Shown: positions 25,521-34,204, numbered from the stretch's first letter. The stretch: DNA of 41,477 bases from Bacillota bacterium (GCA_022770665.1 JALEHL010000046.1:1-41477); one strand, 5' to 3'. The notes: generated by a model from the sequence alone, not told the origin. A program made the numbers and translations.

Positions 25521-26111
25521 TTATATTTCTCTCACAATTTCTGTCAGCCGTACTTTCGCTTCCTCCATTTTCGCTTCTGCATCCACACCAATGATATCGA
25601 TGCCGTCTGCCGCAGCGAAGTGGAAGTTTTTCACCCCGAAGAGATAGCTACAGAGCCCTTTCACATAGTCAAATCCGAAATTCATTTGGCCGATATATCC
25701 GCCTGCTGTGGTGATATAGGTCAGATCCTTCGCACGGCACTGGCCCTGCGGCATGCCGTTTTCGTCATAGATAAATGTCAGCTTATCCACAGAACACCGC
25801 TCCAGATAGATCTTCAGCCGAGCAGGGAATGACAGATCCCAGTACGGCGCACCGATCACGATATGGTCTGCCGCAATCAGCTGTTTTGCCAGATCAAACA
25901 TGGGATCGCTGAAATCCTGTGCACGAAGAAATCCGTCCCGCTTTTCAATCATGCTTCCGCTCTGCACCTCGATTTCCATCTCTTCCAGATTCAGTTCCTC
26001 AACCTCTGTATCCGGCTTCGCCGCCTTCAGTTCCTTCAGATAATGGCGGCAAAGAGCCAGCGTTCTGGATTTTTCACCTCTGAGACAGGCGTTGACAAAT
26101 AAGACTTTCAT
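25521..26111 (-). CDS. Flavodoxin-fold NAD(P)H:FMN oxidoreductase (azoreductase-like)
   Basis: FMN-dependent reductase of 196 residues. The fold signature is MKVLFVNACLRGEKSRT with the phosphate-binding loop, IVIGAPYWDLSFPARLKIYLE in the middle, and TTAGGYIG binding the flavin ring. Substrates of such enzymes are usually quinones or azo compounds and cannot be told here. The start at 26111 follows AAAGGAG; an open extension of 45 codons overlaps the buk gene and is rejected. It is 16 bases downstream of buk. Confidence 0.87.
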   Translation of the reverse strand: MKVLFVNACLRGEKSRTLALCRHYLKELKAAKPDTEVEELNLEEMEIEVQSGSMIEKRDGFLRAQDFSDPMFDLAKQLIAADHIVIGAPYWDLSFPARLKIYLERCSVDKLTFIYDENGMPQGQCRAKDLTYITTAGGYIGQMNFGFDYVKGLCSYLFGVKNFHFAAADGIDIIGVDAEAKMEEAKVRLTEIVREI

Positions 26112-26127
26112 ATTGATAATTTCTCCT

Positions 26128-27225
26128 TTATCCCTGGTATGTATTAGCTTCTTCTCTGCCCTCCAAAATCCTCCATGCGCCTTCTGCCAGTGCTTCCAGT
26201 TCGTTTTCGCCAGGCATAAGAATAAATTCTCCCAGATGGCCGGCATATTCTCGGATCATGCCGGTCAGCATTTTCGAATGAGCCGCTCCACCAGTGAGCA
26301 GAATAGCGTCCACCTTTCCCTTCAGCGGAATCGTCATGGCTGCGATGGATTTGGCCACCTGATATGCCATGGATTCGTAGACAACCGCTGCTTTCTGATT
26401 GCCTTCTTCAATCATCCGTTCCACCTGCCGGCAGTCTGTTACACCCAGGTAAGAATACAGTCCGCCCTTGCCGCAGATGATCTTCTTCAGTTCGGCTTCT
26501 GTATATTTCCCGGAGCAGCACAGCTCGGTCCAGGTGGTGAGCTGAATGCCGCCGGTCCGCTCCGGCGACATAGGGCCCTCGTCGTAGGAGGAATCATCGA
26601 TGATCCTGCCTCCTTCATGGGCGCTGACCGTAATGCCGCCGCCCATATGGCACACAATGATGTGCATATCCTTATATTCTTTTCCCACAGACCGGGCATA
26701 GCGAATAGCCTGTGCCCGGGAGTTCAACACATGGCAGTTGCCGTAGCGGACCAGTCCCTCCAGCCCGGATACCCTGGCCACATCTGTCAGCTCGCAGCCG
26801 CGTGTTGAATCGTATATAAACGATGGAATATTCAGAGGCTCTGCAATGCTGTAAGCCAGCGGCGCTCCCAGATTCGATGCATGCTGCACATTGGACGGAT
26901 CCATCATGTCTGCACAGAATTCCGGATCAATGCGATAGCCTCCGCTCTTCAGATCAGGCAGCTGGCCGCCGCGGCCGACCACAGCGCGCAAACGGTTCAG
27001 GTCGTATTTTTTATCGTTTAATACCGATTCGATTACCTCCTTCCGGTACGGCTGCTGTTCCTGCAGATTCCTGAACTGTTTCAGTTCTTCAGGGCTGTGA
27101 CTGATCGTTTCTACAAACAGTTCCTGCAGACTGCCGTCTTCCTGCACGCGGAACACGCCAACCTTGCTGCTGGTCGAACCGGGATTGATCGCCAGAATGT
27201 CTGTTTTCATATTTTCTTCTTTCAT
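26128..27225 (-). CDS. buk: Butyrate kinase
   Basis: Converts butyryl phosphate and ADP to butyrate and ATP in fermentation. Its 365 residues match the acetate/butyrate kinase family: NPGSTSSKVGVF at the N terminus, VGRGGQLPDLKSG, CHMGGGITVSAHEGG, and DSSYDEGPMSPERTGG in the middle. Butyrate is favoured over acetate by this last segment and by length (acetate kinase is about 400). The first ATG (27225) overlaps the stop of the nfo gene as ATGA and follows GGGGGAAG; an in-frame ATG five codons later is an alternative. No ptb gene is in the window. Confidence 0.92.
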   Translation of the reverse strand: MKEENMKTDILAINPGSTSSKVGVFRVQEDGSLQELFVETISHSPEELKQFRNLQEQQPYRKEVIESVLNDKKYDLNRLRAVVGRGGQLPDLKSGGYRIDPEFCADMMDPSNVQHASNLGAPLAYSIAEPLNIPSFIYDSTRGCELTDVARVSGLEGLVRYGNCHVLNSRAQAIRYARSVGKEYKDMHIIVCHMGGGITVSAHEGGRIIDDSSYDEGPMSPERTGGIQLTTWTELCCSGKYTEAELKKIICGKGGLYSYLGVTDCRQVERMIEEGNQKAAVVYESMAYQVAKSIAAMTIPLKGKVDAILLTGGAAHSKMLTGMIREYAGHLGEFILMPGENELEALAEGAWRILEGREEANTYQG

Positions 27226-28076
27226 AACTGTTCTTCCCCCTTATATAAACTTTTCAGCATTTTGATTTCTTCTCCATATCCGGACAGATCCTCCTGCGGT
27301 GTTTCCAGAATGCATGGAAGTCCCTGCAGCGCAGGATGACGGAGGATACGGACGATCGCATCGGTTCCGATGCAGCCTTCTCCGATTTTCGCATGACGGT
27401 CCTTGCGGGCTCCTCTTGGATTCATGGAATCGTTGATGTGCAGCGCTTTCAAATGAGAAAGCCCGATGATATCATCAAACTCCTGCAGCACGCCATCCAG
27501 ATCCTCTACGATATCATACCCTCCATCATGAACGTGGCAGGTATCCAGACAGATCCCGACCTTATCGCGCAGTTCCGGTGCTACAGCCTGCCGGATCGCA
27601 GCAAGCTCTTCGAACCGTCCGCCGATTTCACTTCCCTTTCCGGCCATGGTTTCAAGCAGGACCGTTGCAGACTGCTCCGGCTTCAGGACATCATTCAGCA
27701 TCCCGGCAATCAGCCGGATCCCTTCTTCGGTTCCCTGCCCCACATGACTTCCCGGATGAAAATTGTAATAATTTCCCGGCAGGTACTCCATGCGTGCAAG
27801 ATCTTCTTCCATCGCCATGCGTGCGAAATTTCTGGTTTTCTCTTCTTTCGAACACGGATTCAGCGTGTAGGGGGCATGGACCACCAGAGGTCCGAAATCC
27901 TCTCTCCCGACAATTTCACGCAGCCGGGCCACATCCGCCGGATCGATGGATTTTGCGGCACCTCCCCGCGGATTCCTCGAAAAGAACTGAAATGTGCCGG
28001 CATGTATCGACAGGGCCTGACGCCCCATGTTTTCATAACCTTTGGATGACGATAGATGACATCCGATATACAGCAT
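27222..28076 (-). CDS. nfo: Endonuclease IV (AP endonuclease)
   Basis: Zinc-dependent DNA repair enzyme that cuts at abasic sites. The 284-residue protein shows the metal-binding motifs in order: FHPGSHVGQGTEEGI, LLETMAGKGSEIGGRFEEL, GICLDTCHVHDGGYD, LHINDSMNPRGARKDRHAKIGEG, and a closing ILETP. The start at 28076 follows AAGGAGG by eight bases. It is the first gene of a run on the minus strand (nfo, buk, reductase, CmpB-like, CbiT-like, hexomutase). Confidence 0.95.
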   Translation of the reverse strand: MLYIGCHLSSSKGYENMGRQALSIHAGTFQFFSRNPRGGAAKSIDPADVARLREIVGREDFGPLVVHAPYTLNPCSKEEKTRNFARMAMEEDLARMEYLPGNYYNFHPGSHVGQGTEEGIRLIAGMLNDVLKPEQSATVLLETMAGKGSEIGGRFEELAAIRQAVAPELRDKVGICLDTCHVHDGGYDIVEDLDGVLQEFDDIIGLSHLKALHINDSMNPRGARKDRHAKIGEGCIGTDAIVRILRHPALQGLPCILETPQEDLSGYGEEIKMLKSLYKGEEQL

Positions 28077-28117
28077 AGTTTTCGCCTCCTTCTTTCTCCT
28101 TATTGTACTCCTTTCTG

Positions 28118-28146
28118 TTGCCAAATGGGGAAAATTTTGATATCTT
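28118..28146 (+). promoter_or_regulatory. Promoter of the DUF2804 gene
   Basis: TTGCCA (28118-28123) and TATCTT (28141-28146) are separated by 17 bases, about 50 bases before the start codon. Confidence 0.55.
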
Positions 28147-28168
28147 TACAGTAGAATCTTTTTATGTT

Positions 28169-28181
28169 GCCGCCTGGCGGC
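28169..28181. repeat. GC-rich dyad next to the DUF2804 ribosome binding site
   Basis: GCCGCC-T-GGCGGC is a perfect dyad with a single central base, a few bases upstream of AAAGGAGG (28183-28190) and downstream of the predicted start of transcription. It could be an operator. Confidence 0.5.
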
Positions 28182-28196
28182 GAAAGGAGGACCACT

Positions 28197-29291
28197 ATGC
28201 AGCATGAAATTACAGCCCGACATCCTCTGCTGGACAGTCAGGGCCAGCTGATAGAACCCGGATACACGAAAGGGCTCCTGATGGAGTATGACCGGCATGC
28301 GATCCGCGCCGGCAGCCTTCGGATCAAAGAATGGGATTACTACCTGATCACCTGCCGGGATTTCGGGATTGCGCTGACGATCGCAGACAATTCCTATATG
28401 TGTCTGGACAGTATCTCTTTCCTGGACTTTCAGACCGGCTGGCAGCAGACTGCCAGTCCCATGGGGTTTCTGTCTCTGGGAAAGCGGCATCTGCCTGCAT
28501 CATCGTCCGAAGGCGATCTTTGTGTGAGCCGGAAAACGTACGGGCTCGAATTCCTCCATCGCGGAGATCACCGCATCCTGCGCTTTCATATGGATAATTT
28601 CTGCGACGGGAAACCGATCTCCGGCGAAATCCGTCTGGAAAATCCGAAACAGGAATCTATGGTGATCTGCACGCCGTTTCCGGAAAAGAAAACCGCATTT
28701 TACTATAATCAGAAGATCAACTGTATGCCGGCATCCGGCCAGGTGGTTTTCGACGGGCTGACTCGGGAGTTTGTCCCAGGTCAGGCTTTTGGCGTGCTGG
28801 ACTGGGGACGCGGCGTATGGACTTACAAAAACACATGGTACTGGGGCAGCGCCTCCGGTCTGGTCGACGGCATCCCGTTTGGTTTTAATATCGGCTACGG
28901 GTTCGGGGATACCTCAGCAGCCAGCGAAAATATGCTCTTTTATGACGGAAAAGCCCATAAACTGAGTCAGGTGACCTTCCATATTCCGATGAAACCAAAA
29001 ACTTTCTCCACCCGCGGAGGCTGCTGCGGCCGCAGCGGCATGACCGTAGATACCGCCGACCTGACAGAGGATTACCTGTCACCGTGGACCTTCACCAGCG
29101 ATGATGGCCGGTTTGAAATGGATTTTGTTCCGATTCTCGATCGTGCCGCATGCACGGATATAAAACTGATCTGCTCGGATCAGCATCAGGTTTTCGGACT
29201 CTTTACCGGCCGGGCAGTGCTGGACGACGGCAGAGTCATTCAGGTGAAGGATTTTCTGGGATTCGCAGAAAAGGTGTTTAATAAGTGGTAG
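28197..29291 (+). CDS. DUF2804-family protein
   Basis: A 364-residue cytoplasmic protein of a family with no established function. It shows the order usual for DUF2804: an N-terminal EITARHPLLDSQGQL, then RIKEWDYYLI, a middle FAVLDWGRGVW-type segment (here FGVLDWGRGVWTYKNTWYWG), and a C-terminal FGLFTGRAVLDDG. No signal peptide or membrane segment is seen. The start at 28197 is fixed by AAAGGAGG seven bases upstream; an open frame from 28164 lacks a site. It stands alone, between the nfo promoter region and a terminator shared with the thi operon. Confidence 0.85.
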   Translation: MQHEITARHPLLDSQGQLIEPGYTKGLLMEYDRHAIRAGSLRIKEWDYYLITCRDFGIALTIADNSYMCLDSISFLDFQTGWQQTASPMGFLSLGKRHLPASSSEGDLCVSRKTYGLEFLHRGDHRILRFHMDNFCDGKPISGEIRLENPKQESMVICTPFPEKKTAFYYNQKINCMPASGQVVFDGLTREFVPGQAFGVLDWGRGVWTYKNTWYWGSASGLVDGIPFGFNIGYGFGDTSAASENMLFYDGKAHKLSQVTFHIPMKPKTFSTRGGCCGRSGMTVDTADLTEDYLSPWTFTSDDGRFEMDFVPILDRAACTDIKLICSDQHQVFGLFTGRAVLDDGRVIQVKDFLGFAEKVFNKW

Positions 29292-29336
29292 AGGCCGTTC
29301 CTGCCGTCAATGCAGATTCGGAGAAGCGCACTATAG

Positions 29337-29390
29337 AAAAAAGGGTATCGCCCTGACAGCTGTCCGCCGTGCATGCGATACCCTTCTTTT
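29337..29390. terminator. Bidirectional terminator between DUF2804 and the thi operon
   Basis: AAGGGTATCGC (29341-29351) pairs perfectly with GCGATACCCTT (29375-29385). The plus strand continues CTTTT and the minus strand TTTTTT after the stem. It serves both converging genes; the right edge touches the stop of the thiE/tenI gene. Confidence 0.85.
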
Positions 29391-29976
29391 ACAGCAATTT
29401 CAGATAGCTTCCGGGATCTTCACACTGCATCAGACTGCTCATCACGCAGGCTCCTGCCGCACCGGCCCCCCGGACCTGACAGATGTTCTGCGGCGTGATA
29501 CCACCGATCGCATATACAGGAATCCCTACACTGCCGCAGATTTCTTTCAGAAAATCCAGCCCCTTTCCAGGTGTTCCGGGTTTACACTCTGTATCGAAAA
29601 TATGGCCCGCTGTCACATATCCGGCCCCTAGTTTTTCCGCCATTTGTGCTTCTTCCACAGAGTGGCACGACGCCCCGATCAGGCGAAAAGCTGCTTTTTC
29701 CTCTTCACTGAGCCTGTACAGGACCTCCATCGGCAGATGAACCGCTTCACAATGCAGTTTCCTGGCTGCATCCGGAAAACTATGCAGAATGCACGGTGTG
29801 CCATTTCGCCGACAGATTTCCATCACCGTATCGGCCAGATCAAGGTACGCTTCTTCTGAAAGATCTTTTTCCCGCAAAATGATTCCGGCCGGTTTTGCTT
29901 CTGCGATTTTTTCCAGCTGCGACAAGAAGGATCCCTCACAAAGGCGGCGATTTGTTACACAGAGAATATCAGACAT
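29389..29976 (-). CDS. Thiamine phosphate synthase / thiazole tautomerase family protein
   Basis: TIM-barrel enzyme of 195 residues in the ThiE/TenI family. The start at 29976 (MSDILCVTNR) overlaps the thiH stop by eight bases; an ATG four codons earlier is also open. The barrel is visible in LIGASCHSVEEAQMAEKLGAGYV, AIGGITPQNI and the final GAAGACVMSSLM. The loop AGHIFDTECKPG resembles the His-containing loop of TenI more than the GPVFPTxTK loop of ThiE, so thiazole tautomerase is at least as likely. Last gene of the TPP-controlled operon. Confidence 0.8.
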   Translation of the reverse strand: MSDILCVTNRRLCEGSFLSQLEKIAEAKPAGIILREKDLSEEAYLDLADTVMEICRRNGTPCILHSFPDAARKLHCEAVHLPMEVLYRLSEEEKAAFRLIGASCHSVEEAQMAEKLGAGYVTAGHIFDTECKPGTPGKGLDFLKEICGSVGIPVYAIGGITPQNICQVRGAGAAGACVMSSLMQCEDPGSYLKLL

Positions 29977-31222
29977 AGAGGTAATCATTCAGGACAGGCT
30001 GCAGACCTTCTCCGGCAATATCTTCATACATTTTTTGCAGGCTTCTTCCGTCACTGATCTCAAACTGTTCATCACCTTCTGCGCCTTCCTTCTCCTTTCC
30101 CGTATATTTGCTCTCATGATCTCCGATTCCTGTAGACACGCCTGCAGAAATCTTCGTCGCCGCAATCTTCACAATCCCGTTCCGAAATGCCGCACTCTCT
30201 CTGGAGGAAACGGTGATTCCCACATACGGCAGAAAAATCCGATATGCGCAGAGGATCTGGCAGAGCTGTGTTTCGTGCACATCCAGCGGATTGATTTTTT
30301 CGTTATTGATAATCGGGCGCAGCCGCGGGCAGGAAAGAGACATCTCTGCCTGCGGATATTTTCTCTGCAGATAGTAAACATGCAGTGCACTGGCCAGTGC
30401 ATCTTTTCGGAAATCGGAAAGGCCCAGCAGTGCAGAAAAAGCCACGCCCCGCATGCCGCCCCGAAGGGCTCTCTCCTGTGCGTCGAACCGATACGGCCAG
30501 ATCCGCTTATGTCCCATCAGATGCAGCTGTTCATAGCGTTCCGTATCATAGGTTTCCTGGAACACCGTCACATAATCTGCACCGCATTCATGCAGATAGC
30601 GATATTCCTCCGTATTGACGGGATAGATTTCCAGACCCACCAGGCGGAAATATCTGCGGGCAAGCCTGCAGGCTTCACCGATGTATTTCACATCACTCTT
30701 CGCACGGCTTTCTCCCGTGAGAATCAGGATCTCTTCCATTCCGCTGTCGGCGATAACCTTCATTTCATGCTCGATCTGCTCCATATCCAGTTTCATCCGC
30801 TTAATATGATTATAGCAATTGAAACCGCAGTATACGCAGTAATTGTCACAGTAGTTGGCAATATACAGCGGCGTGAACAGATACACCGTATTTCCGAAAT
30901 GGCGGCTGGTTTCCAGCCTTGCCCGCTGTGCCATCTGTTCCAGGAACGGTTCGGCCGCCGGCGACAGCAGCGCTTTAAAATCTTCCACGCTGCAGGTCTC
31001 ATGCTGCAATGCCGTGCGGACATCTTTCGCAGTGTACCGGCTGTAATCGTAAGAATGCATCTGCTCCATGACCTTGCTGCAGATCTCCGAGTCGATCTGT
31101 TCCATATCCGGCAGATACTCCATATGATTGATCCTTGACGATGGATCCGTCTCCAGCCGGTGTTTTTTTTCCAGCGCCTCCGGGGATAAATATTCAGAAT
31201 CTACAAAAAACTGATTTTCCAT
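29969..31222 (-). CDS. thiH: 2-iminoacetate synthase (radical SAM)
   Basis: Cleaves tyrosine to give dehydroglycine for the thiazole ring of thiamine; typical of anaerobes. The 417-residue protein has the CxxxCxxC iron-sulfur motif in ANYCDNYCVYCGFN near residue 115, ILILTGES for SAM binding, and VTVFQETYDTERY. The start ATG at 31222 is eight bases after AAGGAGG; a GTG one codon earlier is less well placed. It is 13 bases after thiG. Confidence 0.95.
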   Translation of the reverse strand: MENQFFVDSEYLSPEALEKKHRLETDPSSRINHMEYLPDMEQIDSEICSKVMEQMHSYDYSRYTAKDVRTALQHETCSVEDFKALLSPAAEPFLEQMAQRARLETSRHFGNTVYLFTPLYIANYCDNYCVYCGFNCYNHIKRMKLDMEQIEHEMKVIADSGMEEILILTGESRAKSDVKYIGEACRLARRYFRLVGLEIYPVNTEEYRYLHECGADYVTVFQETYDTERYEQLHLMGHKRIWPYRFDAQERALRGGMRGVAFSALLGLSDFRKDALASALHVYYLQRKYPQAEMSLSCPRLRPIINNEKINPLDVHETQLCQILCAYRIFLPYVGITVSSRESAAFRNGIVKIAATKISAGVSTGIGDHESKYTGKEKEGAEGDEQFEISDGRSLQKMYEDIAGEGLQPVLNDYLYV

Positions 31223-31235
31223 CACAAACGCCTCC

Positions 31236-32036
31236 TTAATCCCGCAGGAATCCTGTCAGCGGATCCGATGCAGAGGCTCCCCGGGTCAGCACGCGTCCCA
31301 GTCCTGCCAGATATGCGTTCCTGCCGGCTTCAATGGCCTGACGAAATGCTGCAGCCATTTTCGGAATATCCCCTGCGGTGGCAAGCGCTGTATTCGCCAT
31401 AATCGCCGCTGCCCCCATTTCCATGGCTTCGCAGGCCTGAGACGGCCGTCCGATTCCTGCATCTACAATCACCGGCAGCTCAATTTCATCGATCAGGATC
31501 TGAATGAAATCTCTGGTTGCAAGCCCCTTATTGGAACCAATCGGCGCACCCAGCGGCATAATTGCCGCAGCACCTGCACTGACCAGATCTCTTGCCGCGT
31601 TCAGATCAGGGTACATGTACGGCAGAACCACGAATCCTTCCCTTGCCAGGATCTCTGTTGCACGAATCGTTTCCTGATTATCCGGCAGCAGATATTTCGT
31701 ATCCCGCATGATTTCAATTTTAACAAAATCTCCACACCCCAGCTCTCTGGCCAGCCGGGCAATCCGCACGGCTTCTTCTGCATTTCGTGCGCCGGAGGTG
31801 TTTGGCAGAAGTGTCACCCCTTCCGGAATAAAATCCAGGATATTCTCTTCTTCCCTTGTATTTGCCCTGCGAACCGCTAGCGTGACAATTTCCGCTCCTG
31901 CATACTTCACGGCCGCTTCAATGAGATTCAGCGAGTATTTGCCGGATCCCAGAATAAATCGGGAGTGAAACTCTCTTCCTCCGATGATCAGAGTGTCGCT
32001 GCTGCTTTCTATATCTTTCCTGCCTGTTTCTTTCAT
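31236..32036 (-). CDS. thiG: Thiazole synthase
   Basis: Forms the thiazole phosphate of thiamine from deoxyxylulose phosphate, dehydroglycine and ThiS-thiocarboxylate. The 266 residues include [22 protein letters not shown], the Schiff-base lysine in [20 protein letters not shown] and the phosphate-binding [19 protein letters not shown]. It carries about 20 extra residues before the usual ThiG start. AAAGGAT precedes the ATG. It is 71 bases after thiS. Confidence 0.95.
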   Translation of the reverse strand: MKETGRKDIESSSDTLIIGGREFHSRFILGSGKYSLNLIEAAVKYAGAEIVTLAVRRANTREEENILDFIPEGVTLLPNTSGARNAEEAVRIARLARELGCGDFVKIEIMRDTKYLLPDNQETIRATEILAREGFVVLPYMYPDLNAARDLVSAGAAAIMPLGAPIGSNKGLATRDFIQILIDEIELPVIVDAGIGRPSQACEAMEMGAAAIMANTALATAGDIPKMAAAFRQAIEAGRNAYLAGLGRVLTRGASASDPLTGFLRD

Positions 32037-32107
32037 TTCTATATCCTTTCTGTATACCTGTCTGCCAAATTACAGTATTGTGTTTTATTTTTCAGCCGGA
32101 TTTCGGT

Positions 32108-32302
32108 TCAGCCTCCGCCCACGAAGCTGACAATTTCAACGACATCCCCGTCCTTCAGGATCGTCTCACTGTACTTCGCTTTCGATACAATTTCACCGTT
32201 ACGTTCAACAGCGACCCGTTTCCGGTCATAACCGGAACGCTCCAGGTAGTCTTCCAGTGTTACACCCTGCAGATCCTTCTGCTCTCCGTTGATCTTTATC
32301 AT
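32108..32302 (-). CDS. thiS: Sulfur carrier protein ThiS
   Basis: Ubiquitin-like carrier of 64 residues that ends in VGGG, the C-terminal Gly-Gly that is adenylated and thiocarboxylated. The beta-grasp pattern reads IKINGEQKDL, then RVAVERNGEIV and DGDVVEIVSFVGGG. AAGGAGGGAG precedes the ATG. First gene of the thi operon, just after the riboswitch terminator. No thiF adenylating enzyme is in the window. Confidence 0.93.
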   Translation of the reverse strand: MIKINGEQKDLQGVTLEDYLERSGYDRKRVAVERNGEIVSKAKYSETILKDGDVVEIVSFVGGG

Positions 32303-32333
32303 ACTGCTCCCTCCTTTTTATAAGTAGACGATC

Positions 32334-32363
32334 GAAAAAGAAGCTGCCCATCCGGCAGCTTCC
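32334..32363 (-). terminator. Riboswitch-controlled terminator before thiS
   Basis: On the minus strand GAAGCTGCC and GGGCAGCTTC form a stem with a short loop (GGAT) followed by TTTTTC. Placed about 30 bases after the TPP aptamer, it is the likely expression platform. Confidence 0.88.
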
Positions 32364-32389
32364 CGCTTATCTTTTCTTTTTCAGATTTC

Positions 32390-32482
32390 ATAGCGTCCCT
32401 GCGATGGCATTATCCAGATCAGGTAATAAGGGTCGAAGGCGTTTCCTTCCTCTCAGCCTGCCATGCAAGCTCCCCTGCTTTT
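32390..32482 (-). ncRNA. TPP riboswitch (thi box)
   Basis: The minus strand carries the conserved GGCTGAGAGG, GACCC, ACCTGATCTGGATAATGCCA and CGCAGGGA elements in order, with P1 near AGCAGGGG. It senses thiamine pyrophosphate and, with the following terminator, should switch off thiSGH and the ThiE/TenI gene when thiamine is plentiful. Confidence 0.97.
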
Positions 32483-32496
32483 CAGTTGATACTGTT

Positions 32497-32525
32497 ATTA
32501 TACACCCTGACGGAAAGGATTGCAA
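32497..32525 (-). promoter_or_regulatory. thi operon promoter
   Basis: TTGCAA (32525-32520), a 17-base spacer and a perfect TATAAT (32502-32497) stand just upstream of the TPP aptamer, within 11 bases of the stop of the SCP gene. Confidence 0.8.
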
Positions 32526-32535
32526 GGCCAGGCTT

Positions 32536-33867
32536 CTATCTGCAGATTACGCTTCTCCAGGTGCTGAAGCTGCCGTAAACCCGCTTTCCTTCATACAGAT
32601 TCCAGGCACGTGCCTTTATATAATATCGCTTTCCTTTCGTCAGAGACTTTATGGATTTCGATACGGCATCCCCGTTCTCCACATAGACGGTTTTATATGT
32701 ACTGAAAGTTTTCGATGTGGAATACCGGATCTGATACCCGTCACACTCTGTCTTCTTCCAGCGGACTTTTACAGAATGACCTGCTCCCGCTGACAGCGCA
32801 TTGAGCATCACTCTTGCCGGACGCTTATAGCGGATCTGAAAGGTTTTTTCCACCTTCCCGGTCACGTCACCGACACCTTCCACGATGGCGGAAGCCGTTC
32901 CGGCCTTGACATTATTTTTATACGATACGATGTAGTTCTCTTCCGGAACACCTTTCACAGTAACTTCTGGCTCTCTTGCCTTCCCGTTGTAGGTGTAACT
33001 GGTCTGAGAAAGTGTTATCATTTCCGGCGTGATCGTGCTGTTCACCTGGATCTCCTGCGTCACGCTGCGGGACGGATCTGCCTTCAGGCGGATGGTCAGT
33101 ACGGCATCTCCTACTTTTTTCGGGATCATATGTCCTCCATCATCTACAGAGAGGACAGAAGGATCCGAGCTGCTGTAGATCAGCAGGGACGGATCGAGAA
33201 GGAACTTTCCATGGTTCCATTCCATATTGGTGCTGCTACACCATGCCTGTCTGCTGTCTGACGATTCCTCGCTGTTAAGGGAGATTGAAATCGATCCTGC
33301 GTATTCCGGAATGATCAGGCCTGCCAGCATGTCTACAGTCTGCTTTTCTCCCAGTCCGTTTTCCGCAAGTTCTCCATCCCCTGTAAAACATCCGAAAGTC
33401 TGTACCCAGTGACACACTCCGCGATAAGAAATGCACGCAATACCGACGCTATGATATTCCGCCTTCAGTATCGAATCCCTGTGGGCCTGAGAGTTCATCC
33501 AGCCGTCCATCACAAGTGCAGGGGACGGATAGCCGATCGCGATATTTTCTCCGGCCATCCTGGCAGATATCGTGATGCAGCTTCTTCCGTCAGGCCGGGT
33601 ATGACTGAAATAGGTGGAGATCTCGGCCGCCCGCTGCAGTGCGATTTTCTGCAGTTCACTGTCAAAGGAAAGCGGTTCCAGCCCGTTTTCTCTCCTTTGT
33701 TCGTTCATCAGGTCAAGTACTTCTTCCGCATACCGGTCAATCCTGGTTCCTTCGACTGTTACCGGTATGATTGTGTCCGAAGCCGCCCAGGCAGGCCTGC
33801 AGGCTGCCGCCATCAAACTCAGCATCATCAGCACTGCTGCTGCTTTTTTTCTCACGCATGCATTCAT
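32536..33867 (-). CDS. Secreted CAP/SCP-domain protein with Fn3-like tail
   Basis: Exported protein of 443 residues. The signal peptide ends near AWA-A at residue 29; an alternative lipobox, MAAAC at residue 23, cannot be excluded. The CAP domain (about 45-170) has LDLMNEQRRENGL, YFSHTRPDG, GENIAIG and WMNSQAHRDSILKAEYHSVGIA, the usual CAP residues. The middle has Ig-like segments (VSYKNNVKAGTA, VEGVGDVTG) and the end is a Fn3-like module (YQIRYSTSKTF, YYIKARAWN) much like that of the carboxypeptidase at 20513. Function of bacterial CAP proteins is mostly unknown. GGGGGAAG precedes the ATG. Confidence 0.85.
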   Translation of the reverse strand: MNACVRKKAAAVLMMLSLMAAACRPAWAASDTIIPVTVEGTRIDRYAEEVLDLMNEQRRENGLEPLSFDSELQKIALQRAAEISTYFSHTRPDGRSCITISARMAGENIAIGYPSPALVMDGWMNSQAHRDSILKAEYHSVGIACISYRGVCHWVQTFGCFTGDGELAENGLGEKQTVDMLAGLIIPEYAGSISISLNSEESSDSRQAWCSSTNMEWNHGKFLLDPSLLIYSSSDPSVLSVDDGGHMIPKKVGDAVLTIRLKADPSRSVTQEIQVNSTITPEMITLSQTSYTYNGKAREPEVTVKGVPEENYIVSYKNNVKAGTASAIVEGVGDVTGKVEKTFQIRYKRPARVMLNALSAGAGHSVKVRWKKTECDGYQIRYSTSKTFSTYKTVYVENGDAVSKSIKSLTKGKRYYIKARAWNLYEGKRVYGSFSTWRSVICR

Positions 33868-33893
33868 AACTTCCCCCTGTAAACTTTTTCTTT

Positions 33894-33922
33894 ATTTTAC
33901 TGCATTTTATAGAGAATGTAAA
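33894..33922 (-). promoter_or_regulatory. Promoter of the CAP-domain gene
   Basis: TTTACA (33922-33917), 17 bases and TAAAAT (33899-33894) on the minus strand, about 30 bases upstream of the start codon. Confidence 0.5.
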
Positions 33923-33992
33923 CCTTCCTTCTTCCTGGTTAGCTGCTGTTTTGTTTCTATGAATAAACAATTATCTTTTTTTCTATCATCTC

Positions 33993-34021
33993 TTGACAAA
34001 ATTCTTTTGTGGTAGTATATT
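33993..34021 (+). promoter_or_regulatory. Strong promoter for the leader RNA and flavodiiron gene
   Basis: A perfect TTGACA (33993-33998), a 17-base spacer and TATATT (34016-34021). It lies over 210 bases upstream of the start codon, so the transcript has a long leader starting near 34028. Confidence 0.85.
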
Positions 34022-34027
34022 ATTTCC

Positions 34028-34166
34028 CGTAAAAATTCGCTTCAAGCGAATTCTTTATCACCCACCCATAACATTATAATACACCCATTCGCGTCCTGGC
34101 TGCCTGTATAGATGGCAGTCTGAAGCGGGCAGTCCTCCGGTAAATATCGGGGGATTTTGCTTTTTT
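34028..34166 (+). ncRNA. Structured leader RNA with terminator and competing antiterminator
   Basis: This gene-free stretch holds three pairings. A 7-base hairpin AATTCGC/GCGAATT lies at 34034-34052. Bases 34098-34104 (GGCTGCC) pair with 34114-34120 (GGCAGTC). A terminator-like hairpin at 34129-34160 (GCAG-TCCTCCG with CGGGGGA-TTTTGC) is followed by T6 at 34161-34166. Bases 34099-34106 (GCTGCCTG) can instead pair with 34126-34133 (CGGGCAGT), which removes the base of the terminator. This is the logic of an attenuator or riboswitch. It matches no class I recognise. An independent small RNA is the alternative. Confidence 0.6.
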
Positions 34167-34204
34167 GCTGGTTATTTCACGCTAAAAAGTGTAAAATATA
34201 GTTA

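Noticed and set aside
29337..29390. Inverted repeat that could mark a mobile element end
   Set aside because: It has a T run on each side and stands between converging genes, as expected of a bidirectional terminator; no target duplication is seen.
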